A DNA stretch of 64,000 bases from Compostibacter hankyongensis (GCF_039541075.1 NZ_BAABFN010000021.1:62001-126000); one strand, 5' to 3'; shown: positions 28,550 to 36,675, counted from the stretch's first letter. The notes: a model not told the origin generated them from the letters alone. Program-made: numbers and translations.

Positions 28550-28561
28550 GTTAAGCTTAAC
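28550..28561. promoter_or_regulatory. Perfect 12-base palindrome upstream of the SRPBCC gene
   Basis: GTTAAGCTTAAC is a perfect palindrome located just after a near-consensus -7 sequence (CATCTTTG) and about 96 bases before the SRPBCC start. The position fits an operator; the binding factor is unknown. Confidence 0.35.
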
Positions 28562-28656
28562 AACAGACCATCAGTACAAAAGATAAGTGGAGCAGCGACC
28601 ACTCAAAAAACGGGCGGAACCGAAAAGCCAGACGAGTAGGAACAAAAACACAGGCT

Positions 28657-29106
28657 ATGTCAAACAATACTGTTTCGCTGCACAGAATTCTTAAAGCGTC
28701 CCCGGAAAAGGTATACCGCGCATTCACCGAAGCCTCGGCCATTGCTTCATGGTTACCTCCTTATGGATTTGTTTGTACCGTCCATCAAATGAATGCAGAA
28801 ACGGGCGGTTCTTATAAAATGTCGTTCCAGAATTTTTCAACCGGCAACAGCCATTCATTCGGCGGGACCTACCTGGAGCTCAAACCGAACGAATTTTTGA
28901 AATACACGGATAAATTTGACGACCCTAACCTGCCGGGAGAGATGATCACCACTGTCTGGCTCCGGAAAACCATTGCGGGTACAGAAATAAAAATTACGCA
29001 GGAAGGAATTCCTGCCCTCATACCGGTTGAAATGTGCTATTTAGGCTGGCAGGATTCGCTGGACAAGCTGACCAAGCTGACAGATCCTGAAATACCGGAT
29101 GCTTGA
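28657..29106 (+). CDS. SRPBCC / AHSA1-like protein
   Basis: The 149-residue protein has the START-like fold of the Aha1 C-terminal family: an N-terminal VSLHRILKASPEKVYRAFTEAS, then WLPPYGF, a GGSYKMSF strand and a C-terminal helix CYLGWQDSLDKLTKL. Such proteins bind small hydrophobic ligands, and many are cotranscribed with ArsR regulators, but none is adjacent here. The gene is followed by a good rho-independent terminator. Confidence 0.88.
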   Translation: MSNNTVSLHRILKASPEKVYRAFTEASAIASWLPPYGFVCTVHQMNAETGGSYKMSFQNFSTGNSHSFGGTYLELKPNEFLKYTDKFDDPNLPGEMITTVWLRKTIAGTEIKITQEGIPALIPVEMCYLGWQDSLDKLTKLTDPEIPDA

Positions 29107-29136
29107 TTCAGGAAACGAGGACTATATCGCATTCAC

Positions 29137-29172
29137 GGACCATCAGGCATAACATTCCCGATGGTCCTTTTT
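29137..29172 (+). terminator. Rho-independent terminator after the SRPBCC gene
   Basis: GGACCATC (29137-29144) and GATGGTCC (29160-29167) form a perfect 8-bp stem, followed directly by TTTTT. It lies 31 bases after the stop codon. Confidence 0.8.
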
Positions 29173-29232
29173 CTGCTACTAAAAGCAAAAAAATGGATAA
29201 TGCAACAGGCCCGGTAAGGGAAAATAGTCATT

Positions 29233-30066
29233 TTAGCTGTTATTGCCGCCCCATGCATCGATTGTTTCCCTGATGATGTTCAGCACCTCATTCATCTCTT
29301 CAATATGAGGATAATGAGCGGAATAAGGCATCTTATAAACCTTAAGATCGGAAAAATTATCATGGATGGTGGCCCGTGCTTCGTCCAGGTTGACGACAGC
29401 GTCCTGCAACCCGAAAAAAACAATCGTTTTAACGCTGCTGGGAGCCACTTCAACATCTATAAAGTCTTTTCGGGTCTCAAAAAATCCGTCAACGTCCATT
29501 ATATATTCCGGCGATACAAAATGGGAAAAATAGGAAACCTGCCGATCCCGATGATGCCAGTAGTGATTGAATATACCGGGATTACTTAACAAGAACTGCC
29601 AACCCGAGATGTTATTGTCATCAAAAGATCCGGACAGGTTCCGGATTACGGATCTCATCTTTTCTGCTCCGACATCGTCATTATTAAGAACACAATCCCT
29701 TTCCATAAGGGAAAAAATATTCCTGTCGGCGCTGAAAACCCGAAAACAAGGGGCAGACATAAAAGCTATCTTTATCTTTTCCGCATGCTTTTGCAGCAAC
29801 CAGGCTACAACCTGTCCGCCCATGCTATGGCCCAATACGAACAGCGGCTTCCCCTGATAATGTTCCAACAAAAAGCTTTCTGCATCCTGAAGCAATTGTT
29901 CAAAGCGATCGCCTTTAAATCCTGCCGGAAGCGTGTTTCTCAACGCCGAGGGGGCGTTCCAAACCCGGAGATCCAGACCATGCCGCTTATACAACGGCGC
30001 AAGCATATTACGCTCCGGATTGCTGTTTAAGCCCGGACCGCCGTGATAAAAAAGTAGTTGTTCCAT
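29233..30066 (-). CDS. Alpha/beta hydrolase
   Basis: The 277-residue protein has the alpha/beta-hydrolase oxyanion segment FYHGGPGLNSNPE near the N-terminus, the nucleophile elbow G-H-S-M-G-G, and an apparent acid/His pair in the C-terminal third (GLQDAVVN and YSAHYPH). The HGGPG motif recalls prolyl-iminopeptidase-like esterases. No signal peptide is present, so it is cytoplasmic. It starts three bases after the stop of a LuxR-type regulator on the same strand, so the two form an operon. Confidence 0.87.
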   Translation of the reverse strand: MEQLLFYHGGPGLNSNPERNMLAPLYKRHGLDLRVWNAPSALRNTLPAGFKGDRFEQLLQDAESFLLEHYQGKPLFVLGHSMGGQVVAWLLQKHAEKIKIAFMSAPCFRVFSADRNIFSLMERDCVLNNDDVGAEKMRSVIRNLSGSFDDNNISGWQFLLSNPGIFNHYWHHRDRQVSYFSHFVSPEYIMDVDGFFETRKDFIDVEVAPSSVKTIVFFGLQDAVVNLDEARATIHDNFSDLKVYKMPYSAHYPHIEEMNEVLNIIRETIDAWGGNNS

Positions 30067-30069
30067 TTT

Positions 30070-30870
30070 TTAGATAATTGCATTCTTGATAGCGTAGGCC
30101 ACGAGCTCTACAGCATTTTTTGCATTTGATTTTCGCATCATGTTTTTCCTGTGGATGATAACGGTAGCTTCCGCAATATGCATTTTACCGGCAATTTGCT
30201 TTGCCGAAAGACCATCTGTCATATACAGCAACACCTCTTTTTCCTTGTTGGTAAAAAGGGTGTCCTCCTCATGGGGATAAAAGTAATTGGTAACAATATT
30301 TTGAAACCCTCCCGGATGACTGATGGATTTCTTCTCAATAGAATGCAGTATACGCGTATCGCTTTTCAGATTGGTGATATTGAGGCAGATACCCAGCGAG
30401 TACAAGGGAAGGGCCGTAACCGGTGAGGTAATATAGGCGCCGCGTTGCAGGATAAATTCTTGCTTGTGGCTGGGCGTTTCGACCCGGAATGTGCTCGAAA
30501 AGACGTACGTGCTATGTTCCTCCCGGGGAGCGGACTCCAGCAACTGGCAATTGCGGACAAAGATATCCAGGCTGTAAATTCTGAAATCATCTTTGTTCAC
30601 CACATGCCTCAGCATATCCATACCGCCCTCCAAAAAATCCTGCGGATAATAACCCGGTATCAAACAGTCCACCCCGGCGTGCAGTAAATATTGTTGCTTG
30701 GTATAGTCAATGATAAAGAAAAGCGGAAAGAACCCGTGATGATATATGCCGGCAAATTGCCTGAAATATTGCATCTTTTCCATGACTTCGGACTCATCCA
30801 CCAGGTTTGGGTTATAATAAATATCATTAAGATAACCCTCAAAAGTATGCTTCAGTCTTTTAGCAGACAT
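30070..30870 (-). CDS. LuxR-type helix-turn-helix regulator with a PAS-like sensory region
   Basis: I choose the Met at 30870 (MSAKRLKHTFEGYLND); the longer frame from 30984 would add 38 hydrophobic, AT-rich residues that look non-coding. The 266-residue protein has an N-terminal region of about 190 residues resembling the PAS-like sensors of Bacteroidota LuxR proteins, and a C-terminal GerE domain (TNKEKEVLLYMTDGLSAKQIA, ATVIIHRKNMMRKSNAKNAVEL). It is transcribed with the hydrolase, which may act on or produce its ligand (inference). Confidence 0.86.
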   Translation of the reverse strand: MSAKRLKHTFEGYLNDIYYNPNLVDESEVMEKMQYFRQFAGIYHHGFFPLFFIIDYTKQQYLLHAGVDCLIPGYYPQDFLEGGMDMLRHVVNKDDFRIYSLDIFVRNCQLLESAPREEHSTYVFSSTFRVETPSHKQEFILQRGAYITSPVTALPLYSLGICLNITNLKSDTRILHSIEKKSISHPGGFQNIVTNYFYPHEEDTLFTNKEKEVLLYMTDGLSAKQIAGKMHIAEATVIIHRKNMMRKSNAKNAVELVAYAIKNAII

Positions 30871-31044
30871 CCGTGTCTTTTTATCAACATATAAAAATAG
30901 TAAAATCCTTATAAAAATATAAAAACTCTTTCCGGAAATACCAACAGTTAATGCCTTTTTAACCTCGCACATATCTGCCAGCAATACCCTGGATAATATC
31001 GGCCTGCCTTCTTTTCCCGGGAAGCTAAAGTTAGTATGAATTGG

Positions 31045-31060
31045 CCGTACATTTGTACGG
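31045..31060. promoter_or_regulatory. Palindrome overlapping a -7 element upstream of the tandem SGNH gene
   Basis: CCGTACATTTGTACGG is a 6-bp perfect inverted repeat with a 4-base centre. It contains TACATTTG (31048-31055), a match to the TAnnTTTG -7 consensus, 44 bases upstream of the start codon. A regulator bound here would block the promoter. Confidence 0.45.
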
Positions 31061-31103
31061 AAAAGCGCTTACCGTATTGAAAATACAAAGTGGCAGAACA
31101 GCT

Positions 31104-32879
31104 ATGAAAAAAGTACTCCTTCCGCTGCTGGCAGCAGCGATGCTGCACAACGTTGCCAACGCGCAGCAACAACGAAGCCTGGAATGGCACGACGCCAAAG
31201 GCGCCCTGGGCATCTGCGAGACAGACACCGCAAATGTATATCACCGGCTACCCGCTTACCTGCAGCCACTGATCACCAAAGGCGCCTGGAACCAGTCGGT
31301 GAGGTCGGCCGGCGAATACCTGCACTTCAGGACCACGGCCCGCCATTTCAGGATCAAATTCGTCATTCAGGGCAAGAGCTACGCCATGCCGCATATGCCG
31401 GCAACCGGGGTGGCAGGGGTAGACCTCTATGCCAAAGACGCCAACGGCGCCTGGAACTGGTCGCCTCCTTTCGAGTATCGCTTCGGGGATACCTGTGTGT
31501 ATAACTACCGGCCTGTAAAAGTGATCGCAAGAGGGAACACCGGCACGGACGGTATGGCCGACTATTACCTGTACCTGCCCCTATACAGCATCCTGGAATG
31601 GATATCGGTCGGCACTTTCGAAGGAGAGCGCTTTGAATACCTCGGAGAAGATGCAGATCAGCCCATTGTGGCGTATGGCACCTCCATCATGCAGGGAGCG
31701 GTGGCATCCCGCCCGGGTATGGCCTGGACCAATATGCTGTCGCGCAGGCTGGGTCGTGAAGTAAAGAACATCGGGCTCTCCGGCAACGGTCGCTATGAAG
31801 GTCCGATCTTCGACCTGATGTCCGGGGTGAACGCCAGGCTGTATATCCTCGACTGCATGCCTAACCTCACCGGCTTTTCCCCCGATACAGTAGAGAAACG
31901 CCTGCGCTATGGCATTGCCAAATTGCAGGAGGCGCATCCCGACATCCCTATCCTGCTGGCGGAGCATGCGGACGGTAACCCGGATTTTGAAATGGATACT
32001 ACGCTGGTGAATAAATATCACCGCGCCAGCGTCACCGTATCCCGTATCTATGATAAGCTGAAAGCAGAAGGTGTAAAGCATATCTATCTGCTGACAGAGA
32101 AAGAGATCGGCCTGGATATCAACAGCACGGTAGAGGGTACCCACCCGAATGACATAGGCATGATGAAATATGCGCTGGCCTATGAGAAAAAGATCAGGAA
32201 GATATTGAATGAACCTGCAGGGGATATCTCTACGCAGATGCCGGTTGAGCAGTATCGCGACGGCTACGACTGGCGCCGGCGGCATGAAGAGGTGATGGCG
32301 GCTGTCAGGGACAGACACCCTTCCGCCATCATATTCGGCAACTCCATTATCAACTATTGGGGTGGAGAACCGAAGCCGGAGAAGGCCGCTCCACGCGGAC
32401 AGGACTCATGGGAAAAGTATATGGGTCCTGCAAGCGTGCAGAATGCTGGTTTCGGCTACGACCGCATCGAGAATGTGCTGTGGCGGATATACCATGGCGA
32501 GCTGGACGATTTTACCGGCAGTGCCATCATTGTGAACATCGGCACCAACAACCTGGGCTTGAACACGGATGATGAGATCCTGGAGGGACTGGATTTCCTG
32601 GTAAAGCAGATCCGGTTGCGGCGGCCGGACGCTACCCTCTATCTGGGCGGTATCCTGCCACGCCGCGCTATGCTGGGCCGGGTACTGGCGCTGAATCCCC
32701 GGATCAGCAAAGTAGCCACTGCTAACGGATGTAAATATTTTGATCTTTCCAAGCGGTTTCTGAAGGGCAACGCGCTGAATGATGCTTTATTCCTCCCGGA
32801 TGGCCTGCACCCCAATGCCAAGGGGTATGCCCTGTTGGGAGAAGGGATACAGCAGCTGCTGCAGGGAAAGCTGAAATAA
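31104..32879 (+). CDS. Secreted tandem SGNH/GDSL esterase with two catalytic domains
   Basis: The 591-residue protein (start at MKKVLLPLLAAAML after the palindromic promoter) has a signal peptide ending in VANAQ. Residues about 20-180 form an N-terminal beta domain of SGNH_hydro family type. Domain 1 follows (nucleophile S194 in YGTSIMQGA; His347 in EGTHPND, with Glu344 where Asp is usual). Domain 2 is a PAF-acetylhydrolase-like SGNH domain (S414 in FGNSIINYWGG; N-block VNIGTNN; D566-x-x-H569 in DGLHPNAKGY). Such proteins deacetylate or de-esterify glycans in the periplasm or outside. Two full catalytic domains in one chain is notable. Confidence 0.88.
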   Translation: MKKVLLPLLAAAMLHNVANAQQQRSLEWHDAKGALGICETDTANVYHRLPAYLQPLITKGAWNQSVRSAGEYLHFRTTARHFRIKFVIQGKSYAMPHMPATGVAGVDLYAKDANGAWNWSPPFEYRFGDTCVYNYRPVKVIARGNTGTDGMADYYLYLPLYSILEWISVGTFEGERFEYLGEDADQPIVAYGTSIMQGAVASRPGMAWTNMLSRRLGREVKNIGLSGNGRYEGPIFDLMSGVNARLYILDCMPNLTGFSPDTVEKRLRYGIAKLQEAHPDIPILLAEHADGNPDFEMDTTLVNKYHRASVTVSRIYDKLKAEGVKHIYLLTEKEIGLDINSTVEGTHPNDIGMMKYALAYEKKIRKILNEPAGDISTQMPVEQYRDGYDWRRRHEEVMAAVRDRHPSAIIFGNSIINYWGGEPKPEKAAPRGQDSWEKYMGPASVQNAGFGYDRIENVLWRIYHGELDDFTGSAIIVNIGTNNLGLNTDDEILEGLDFLVKQIRLRRPDATLYLGGILPRRAMLGRVLALNPRISKVATANGCKYFDLSKRFLKGNALNDALFLPDGLHPNAKGYALLGEGIQQLLQGKLK

Positions 32880-32883
32880 ATTT

Positions 32884-33234
32884 AAAGCCGCGAATTATAG
32901 CGATCAGGTTCCCTCCGATCGTTTTTTATCCTGTGTTGAAGATTCAACCGTCATGGTTGGGGAATTCAGCCGGGAGCAGCTCATGTACCGGCAGTTCCCG
33001 GCACTCGAAGCCATCACGCGTAAAATCATAGAACAGGATTATGGCAAGACCCGGGAAAACTTTGCCGTGTTTATTACTTCCTCACCGGAAGAACGGTACA
33101 TACACCTGCTGAAAACCAAGCCGGAACTGGTTCAGCGCGTACCCCAGCATCAGCTTGCAAGCTATCTGGGAATTACACCCGAATCGCTGAGCCGGATCAG
33201 GAAAAGAATAGCTACAAAGCGATACGCCCCCTGA
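32884..33234 (+). pseudogene. 5'-truncated Crp/Fnr regulator
   Basis: Homology to Bacteroidota Crp/Fnr proteins continues upstream of the Met at 32953: the frame reads ANYSDQVPSDRFLSCVEDSTV before it and includes the late cNMP-domain strand. It then gives the hinge helix and the helix-turn-helix YLGITPESLSRIRKRI. The first about 80 residues of a normal regulator are missing and the coding similarity begins almost at the stop codon of the SGNH gene (32877-32879). A truncated DNA-binding protein of 93 residues from 32953 could still be made, but the gene is best viewed as a decayed remnant. Confidence 0.75.
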
Positions 33235-33913
33235 TCAGCAACCAGATCCCTAATCCCATTTCGCCGGCAGCCATCGGGACACTCAACACAGTCTCAATGC
33301 TTTCTATCGGGACTTCATATTGGGAGAAGAGCAACTTGGCAGTATGTACCCCCAGGTAGCTCAGCCCGGCAATGGTCAGTAAAACGCTCCATATGACAGG
33401 AATATAACCTGATCTGAAAGCCAGGAAGCCGAGGATTAAAAGGTGCAGCCCGAAAAGGATCAGCGCAGCGGACCATGAGCGCTGAAACAGCTGAATAAAT
33501 AGCATCACCTGAGCTTCGGTGTCTTGTGTGACGGTCATGGTATTGTTAAGAAGTACCGGGATAGCATCCAGATTCAGTATAGCACCGCCCAGCATAACGG
33601 CATACACCAGTCTGAACCAGGCCATCAGCAGGGAAAGACCCTCGCTGACCTGTTTCAGGAAATAATAAAGTGCCCAGGCCGCCAGCACGTCGCACACAAG
33701 GATCATCGTCCAGGCGAGTATACCGCTGCGAAAAAGCAGCCCGGAGGCCTTTATATGACGGACGGTAGCTGAGGCCTCACCCGGTATGACCAGCCTGTCG
33801 AAAACAAACCCATAGGCATAACCTGCAAGCACGCTCATAGCCAGTATAGCCGAGCCGGCAATGACGGCGGACTTCCGCCGGGACATAATTTCAACAGATA
33901 TCGTCATATTCAT
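33212..33913 (-). CDS. DUF4386-family membrane protein
   Basis: The 233-residue protein has about six transmembrane helices and the DUF4386 pattern: VAGxAYGFVFDRLVIPG after the first helix, HIKASGLLFRSGI, LDAIPVLLNNT, and HLLILGFLAFRSGYIP. Function is unknown. The start may be 33913 or the internal Met at 33886. The 3' end overlaps the remnant Crp/Fnr frame by 23 bases in convergent orientation. Confidence 0.88.
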   Translation of the reverse strand: MNMTISVEIMSRRKSAVIAGSAILAMSVLAGYAYGFVFDRLVIPGEASATVRHIKASGLLFRSGILAWTMILVCDVLAAWALYYFLKQVSEGLSLLMAWFRLVYAVMLGGAILNLDAIPVLLNNTMTVTQDTEAQVMLFIQLFQRSWSAALILFGLHLLILGFLAFRSGYIPVIWSVLLTIAGLSYLGVHTAKLLFSQYEVPIESIETVLSVPMAAGEMGLGIWLLIRGRIAL

Positions 33914-34005
33914 TTTGCCTTGTCCAAAACAGATGGGATCGTTCCCACTACCGGGTACAAAATTACCCTATACGACCTGCTATTTCCGTTGACTTTGGTT
34001 AAGAA

Positions 34006-34155
34006 ATGAAAACGACGCCATTATGCTGCCAATAGCCCTTTGCTCATTTTTTGATGAAAACTCTTCCCTACGTGCATTCCTTTTAACTTGCCATGCAGCA
34101 TTTCGAAGTGTTCGATTGTCTTTCAATCATTCCTCCTAACTAAAAACTCACTGAC
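34006..34155 (+). promoter_or_regulatory. Leader copy 3 with decayed micro-ORF, upstream of lipoprotein
   Basis: This 150-base leader resembles the two leaders at 38,003 and 38,191. ATGAAAA and CCATTA match the start of the micro-ORF, but the later part (reading C-S-F-F-D-E-N-S-S) is out of frame with that ATG, so the micro-ORF is frameshifted or restarts at 34023. Downstream the segment TTTTAACTTGCCATGCAGCAT matches leader copy 1 (TTTTAGCTTGTCATGCAGCAT) with two mismatches. The lipoprotein start is 150 bases from the first ATG, similar to 145 and 141 in the other copies. Confidence 0.5.
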
Positions 34156-34623
34156 ATGAAAACTGCTTTGAAGCCGTCAATAATCAGACCGGCCGGTTTT
34201 CTTTTTCCTGTTATTGCTCTGGGGATCTCGTTAATGCTCCTTTCCTGCAAAAAAGACAAATCCCTCATAAGTAACAAGGTTTATGGAACCGTAATCGGAT
34301 TTGATCCCTGTACAGTTGTTAATAATGGAGGTGCAACAGGCTACCTGATAGAATTAGAGGAACTAAATGCACCCAACCGCATTATTGATACGGTCACTAC
34401 TTATAATCTACCGGACTTATTTCATTTCACTCCTGATCTGTTTTCAAGATCTGCTTATCTTTTCCCAGAAAACCTCCGGAATAAATTTAAGTTTAAATTG
34501 ACTTACACATTAATTCCAGATAATAAAAAACATTACCCTATATGTCGTGCTGATATCTTTATGTATCCCATTATAGGTGAAACACAAATAAAAATAATAA
34601 AGACATATGGCGTGGTTAAATAA
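34156..34623 (+). CDS. Hypothetical lipoprotein
   Basis: The 155-residue product has a lipoprotein signal ending in LMLLSCKKDK. The mature part (about 120 residues) has no motif I recognise; it contains two further cysteines (FDPCTVV, YPICRAD) that could form a disulfide. The base composition is clearly lower in GC than the genes to the left, so it belongs to the accessory region. It follows a leader of the micro-ORF type and is followed by repeat X. Confidence 0.65.
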   Translation: MKTALKPSIIRPAGFLFPVIALGISLMLLSCKKDKSLISNKVYGTVIGFDPCTVVNNGGATGYLIELEELNAPNRIIDTVTTYNLPDLFHFTPDLFSRSAYLFPENLRNKFKFKLTYTLIPDNKKHYPICRADIFMYPIIGETQIKIIKTYGVVK

Positions 34624-34680
34624 TTTAAGCTTATAAAGCTACACTTCACCGACCCAGTTCTAATATTTTTTTATAGCCAC

Positions 34681-34780
34681 AGCAATCTGTAAAGTGTACA
34701 AATTGCTCTTAAATCATAATCAATTCATTATAATAAAATCGGTGACTTAAATTTACGCAGATTGACAGGTCTTCGATTAC
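34681..34780. repeat. Repeat X copy 1 (candidate att half-site)
   Basis: From AGCAAT at 34681 the sequence matches 43006 onward: GTGTACAAATTGCTCTT and AAATCAT are identical, followed by an alignable stretch with AAAATCGG-GAC-TAAA and GGTC--CGA. Copy 2 begins at the start codon of the tyrosine recombinase at 43,004. The pair brackets 8.3 kb of accessory DNA in direct orientation. Confidence 0.65.
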
Positions 34781-34782
34781 TT

Positions 34783-34827
34783 ATCGAAAATGACCCCGAT
34801 TTACAGTACTTGATACAAGAGGGGTGA
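34783..34827 (+). pseudogene. Possible mobC C-terminal tail fragment
   Basis: The frame reads I-E-N-D-P-D-L-Q-Y-L-I-Q-E-G-stop, close to the last residues of the MobC coupling protein at 63,610 (IKNDPNLQHL) and of the fragment at 55,831 (IKNDPDLQHL). Seventeen bases (AATGACCCCGATTTACA) are identical to the latter. The match is short, so this is tentative. Its position just before a Crp-deformylase pair parallels the mobC-then-cargo order of the right-hand region. Confidence 0.4.
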
Positions 34828-34937
34828 TCAGAAACAAATAATATGTGCGAGAAATAACTGAATGCTTGATGATCAGCTGTTTTAAAAAGATTAAATTTGC
34901 ATGTCGATGGTTTTCAACTTAAATAGAATTTAGTCGC

Positions 34938-35504
34938 ATGGGTCATATAAGAGAATACTACGAACGAATATTAAAATTACAAGAAACAGAGTGGAAATTT
35001 ATAGCATCCCATTTTGACAAGAGAGTTTTTGCTAAGAACGAAATCATTACACGGCAAGGCGAAACGGAAAACTACCTTTCTTTTGTAGAGACTGGCATCA
35101 TTCGATTTTATATCCCCGATGATGAAAACGAACTAACTTTTAACTTCTGTTTTGATAAAGAATTTACCTGTGCTTACAATTCATTCCTAACACAAACCCC
35201 GTCTGAATACGAATTGCAAGCATTGACAGAAACTGTTGTTTGGCAAATAGCCTATGATGATTTGCAAAAGGTGTATGCACAGACCAAAGCAGGAAATTAT
35301 TTAGGACGTTTTGTATCTGAAAAGCTGTTTTTACAGAAAAGCAAAAGGGAACTATCACTTTTAAAGCATACTGCCAAAGAACGGTATTTAAACCTGTTCA
35401 ATGAACAACCCGATATTTTAAAATTCATTCCGCTAAAATACGTTGCTTCCTATATTGGAATAACCCCCCAGGGGTTGAGCAGAATACGCAGACAGATTAC
35501 TTAA
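34938..35504 (+). CDS. Crp/Fnr-family regulator, copy A of the Crp-deformylase module
   Basis: The 188-residue protein has a cNMP-binding-like beta-roll (NEIITRQGETENYLSFVETGI, about 30-50) and a helix-turn-helix VASYIGITPQGLSRIRRQI. It is about 95% identical in protein to the copy at 58,484 although many third codon positions differ, which means the sequence has been under selection. A TAAATTTG -7-like element lies at 34892-34899. The deformylase gene follows after 57 bases, so the two probably form an operon. Confidence 0.9.
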   Translation: MGHIREYYERILKLQETEWKFIASHFDKRVFAKNEIITRQGETENYLSFVETGIIRFYIPDDENELTFNFCFDKEFTCAYNSFLTQTPSEYELQALTETVVWQIAYDDLQKVYAQTKAGNYLGRFVSEKLFLQKSKRELSLLKHTAKERYLNLFNEQPDILKFIPLKYVASYIGITPQGLSRIRRQIT

Positions 35505-35520
35505 CATAGGTTCATTGCCT
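35499..35520 (+). repeat. 22-base motif, copy 1 (upstream of def)
   Basis: The motif (ACTTAACATAGGTTC then ATTGCCT) starts in the last codon of the Crp gene and runs into the intergenic space. It recurs exactly at 58418-58439 and 63557-63578, both on the minus strand. Each copy lies upstream of a gene: def, def and the HD-domain gene. Confidence 0.7.
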
Positions 35521-35530
35521 ACCCTGTTTA

Positions 35531-35562
35531 TTCTTTGGAAATTTGTTGAAAAATCCAAAGAA
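35531..35562 (+). promoter_or_regulatory. Hairpin ending at the def start codon
   Basis: TTCTTTGGA (35531-35539) pairs with TCCAAAGAA (35554-35562) over a 14-base loop. The 3' arm ends in the A of the def ATG. The same hairpin is conserved in the second module (58376-58407). It could limit ribosome access to the deformylase start. Confidence 0.5.
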
Positions 35563-36143
35563 TGAAACGACCCATCTTAGCATACGGACACAGCATTTTA
35601 AAACAGAAATGCAACGACATCGAAAAGAGCTACCCCGAATTGGACAAATTGATTGCCGACATTTGGGAAACAATGAGGAATGCCAATGGTTGCGGATTGG
35701 CATCGCCACAAATCGGACTGCCGATTAGGCTATTTATCGTAGACAGCCAATCCACTTTTGAAAATCTTGACGAAGAAGACAGAACGTTCTATTATCCCCA
35801 AGACGACAAGGGGATAATGGAAACGTTTATCAATGCAAAAATCATTGAACGGTCTGAAGAACTTTGGGAAGACGAAGAAGGATGTTTAAGTATTCCAAAC
35901 TTATTATGCAAAGTACAAAGGAATTGGGCGATAACGATTGAATATTATAACCAAAACTTTGAGAAACAAACTCGCTCATTCAGTGGAACGACCGCAAGAA
36001 TGATACAGCACGAACACGACCACACAGAAGGAATATTACACCTTGACTATCTTAAACCCCTAACTAAAAAGCTGATCGAGGGAAAACTCAAAAAGATAGT
36101 GAAAGGACAAATAGCCCCTAAATATCCAATGAAATACCGATAA
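35562..36143 (+). CDS. def: Peptide deformylase, mobile copy A
   Basis: The enzyme removes the N-formyl group from new proteins. The 193-residue product keeps the active site: G-C-G-L-A-S-P-Q50 (Ser in place of the second Ala of GLAAPQ), E-G-C108-L-S, and H150-E151-H-D-H154, which bind the metal. It is longer than the Gram-negative type I enzymes, with an insert around residues 62-88. It lies in accessory DNA beside a Crp gene; a near-identical pair lies at 57,789-59,050. An extra deformylase could confer tolerance to inhibitors such as actinonin (inference). Confidence 0.92.
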   Translation: MKRPILAYGHSILKQKCNDIEKSYPELDKLIADIWETMRNANGCGLASPQIGLPIRLFIVDSQSTFENLDEEDRTFYYPQDDKGIMETFINAKIIERSEELWEDEEGCLSIPNLLCKVQRNWAITIEYYNQNFEKQTRSFSGTTARMIQHEHDHTEGILHLDYLKPLTKKLIEGKLKKIVKGQIAPKYPMKYR

Positions 36144-36149
36144 ATTACT

Positions 36150-36191
36150 GGACAAAAAATGGGACAAGCCTATCATCTTTAGACTTGTCCC
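36150..36191 (-). terminator. Rho-independent terminator for tRNA-Val
   Basis: On the minus strand GGGACAAG (36191-36184) pairs with CTTGTCCC (36168-36161), followed by A and TTTTTT. It starts seven bases after the tRNA-Val 3' end. On the plus strand it lacks a T-run. Confidence 0.75.
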
Positions 36192-36197
36192 AGGAAG

Positions 36198-36271
<74 letters not shown>

Positions 36272-36381
36272 ATGTCCACAAATGTCGGATAATTCATAAA
36301 AACCGGCAAAGATTTAGCCGCGCTCCCAAAAATACAGTATCCGAAAACTAAAAAGGGCGATCATTACTGACCGTCCTTTCT

Positions 36382-36470
36382 GTGATCCCACAGGTACAAA
36401 ACTCGAACTCTTTTTTGGAAGATTTAAGACGATTAAATCAATTAAAAGACAGTCCATATCAGCGTGATTT
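36382..36470 (+). repeat. Repeat Y copy 1 (degenerate coding tail)
   Basis: This 89-base segment is about 88% identical to 43218-43306. In one frame both read V-x-P-x-V-Q-N-S-N-S-F-L-E-D-L-R-R-L and then NQLKDSPYQ. The three differences inside the L-R-R-L-N stretch are all synonymous in that frame and all amino-acid changing in the alternative frame, so the frame was once selected. No start codon is obvious and I do not recognise the protein. Confidence 0.6.
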
Positions 36471-36560
36471 AGTAGTCAATTGTAAATCTATCCGCATTTC
36501 GTGCGGTTCCAGTTCCGGTCAAAGCAGCCTGATCTAAGGTTAACCTCCTGCATCCCGGCG

Positions 36561-36675
36561 GCGCCAGACGCCCTTTCCCTTTAGGGGAAATCCCGTCTGG
36601 CGCGATCAATGGTGTAACCCCTTGTGAAATAGCGTCCATTCCTTTCATCCATTCCCGCTACTCACAAGCGGTTAC
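36561..36675. other. Nested inverted repeats upstream of the first recombinase gene
   Basis: GCGCCAGACG (36561-36570) pairs with CGTCTGGCGC (36594-36603) around a smaller TTTCCC/GGGAAA hairpin. A second, imperfect pair joins GTAACCCCTTGTGA...TAGCG (36614-36634) with CGCTA..CACAAGCGGTTAC (36656-36675), with two CCATTCC direct repeats in its loop. The rest of 36,272-36,743 holds repeat Y and no gene. The structures lie within 200 bases of an integrase start and could be recombination or regulatory sites. Confidence 0.5.
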
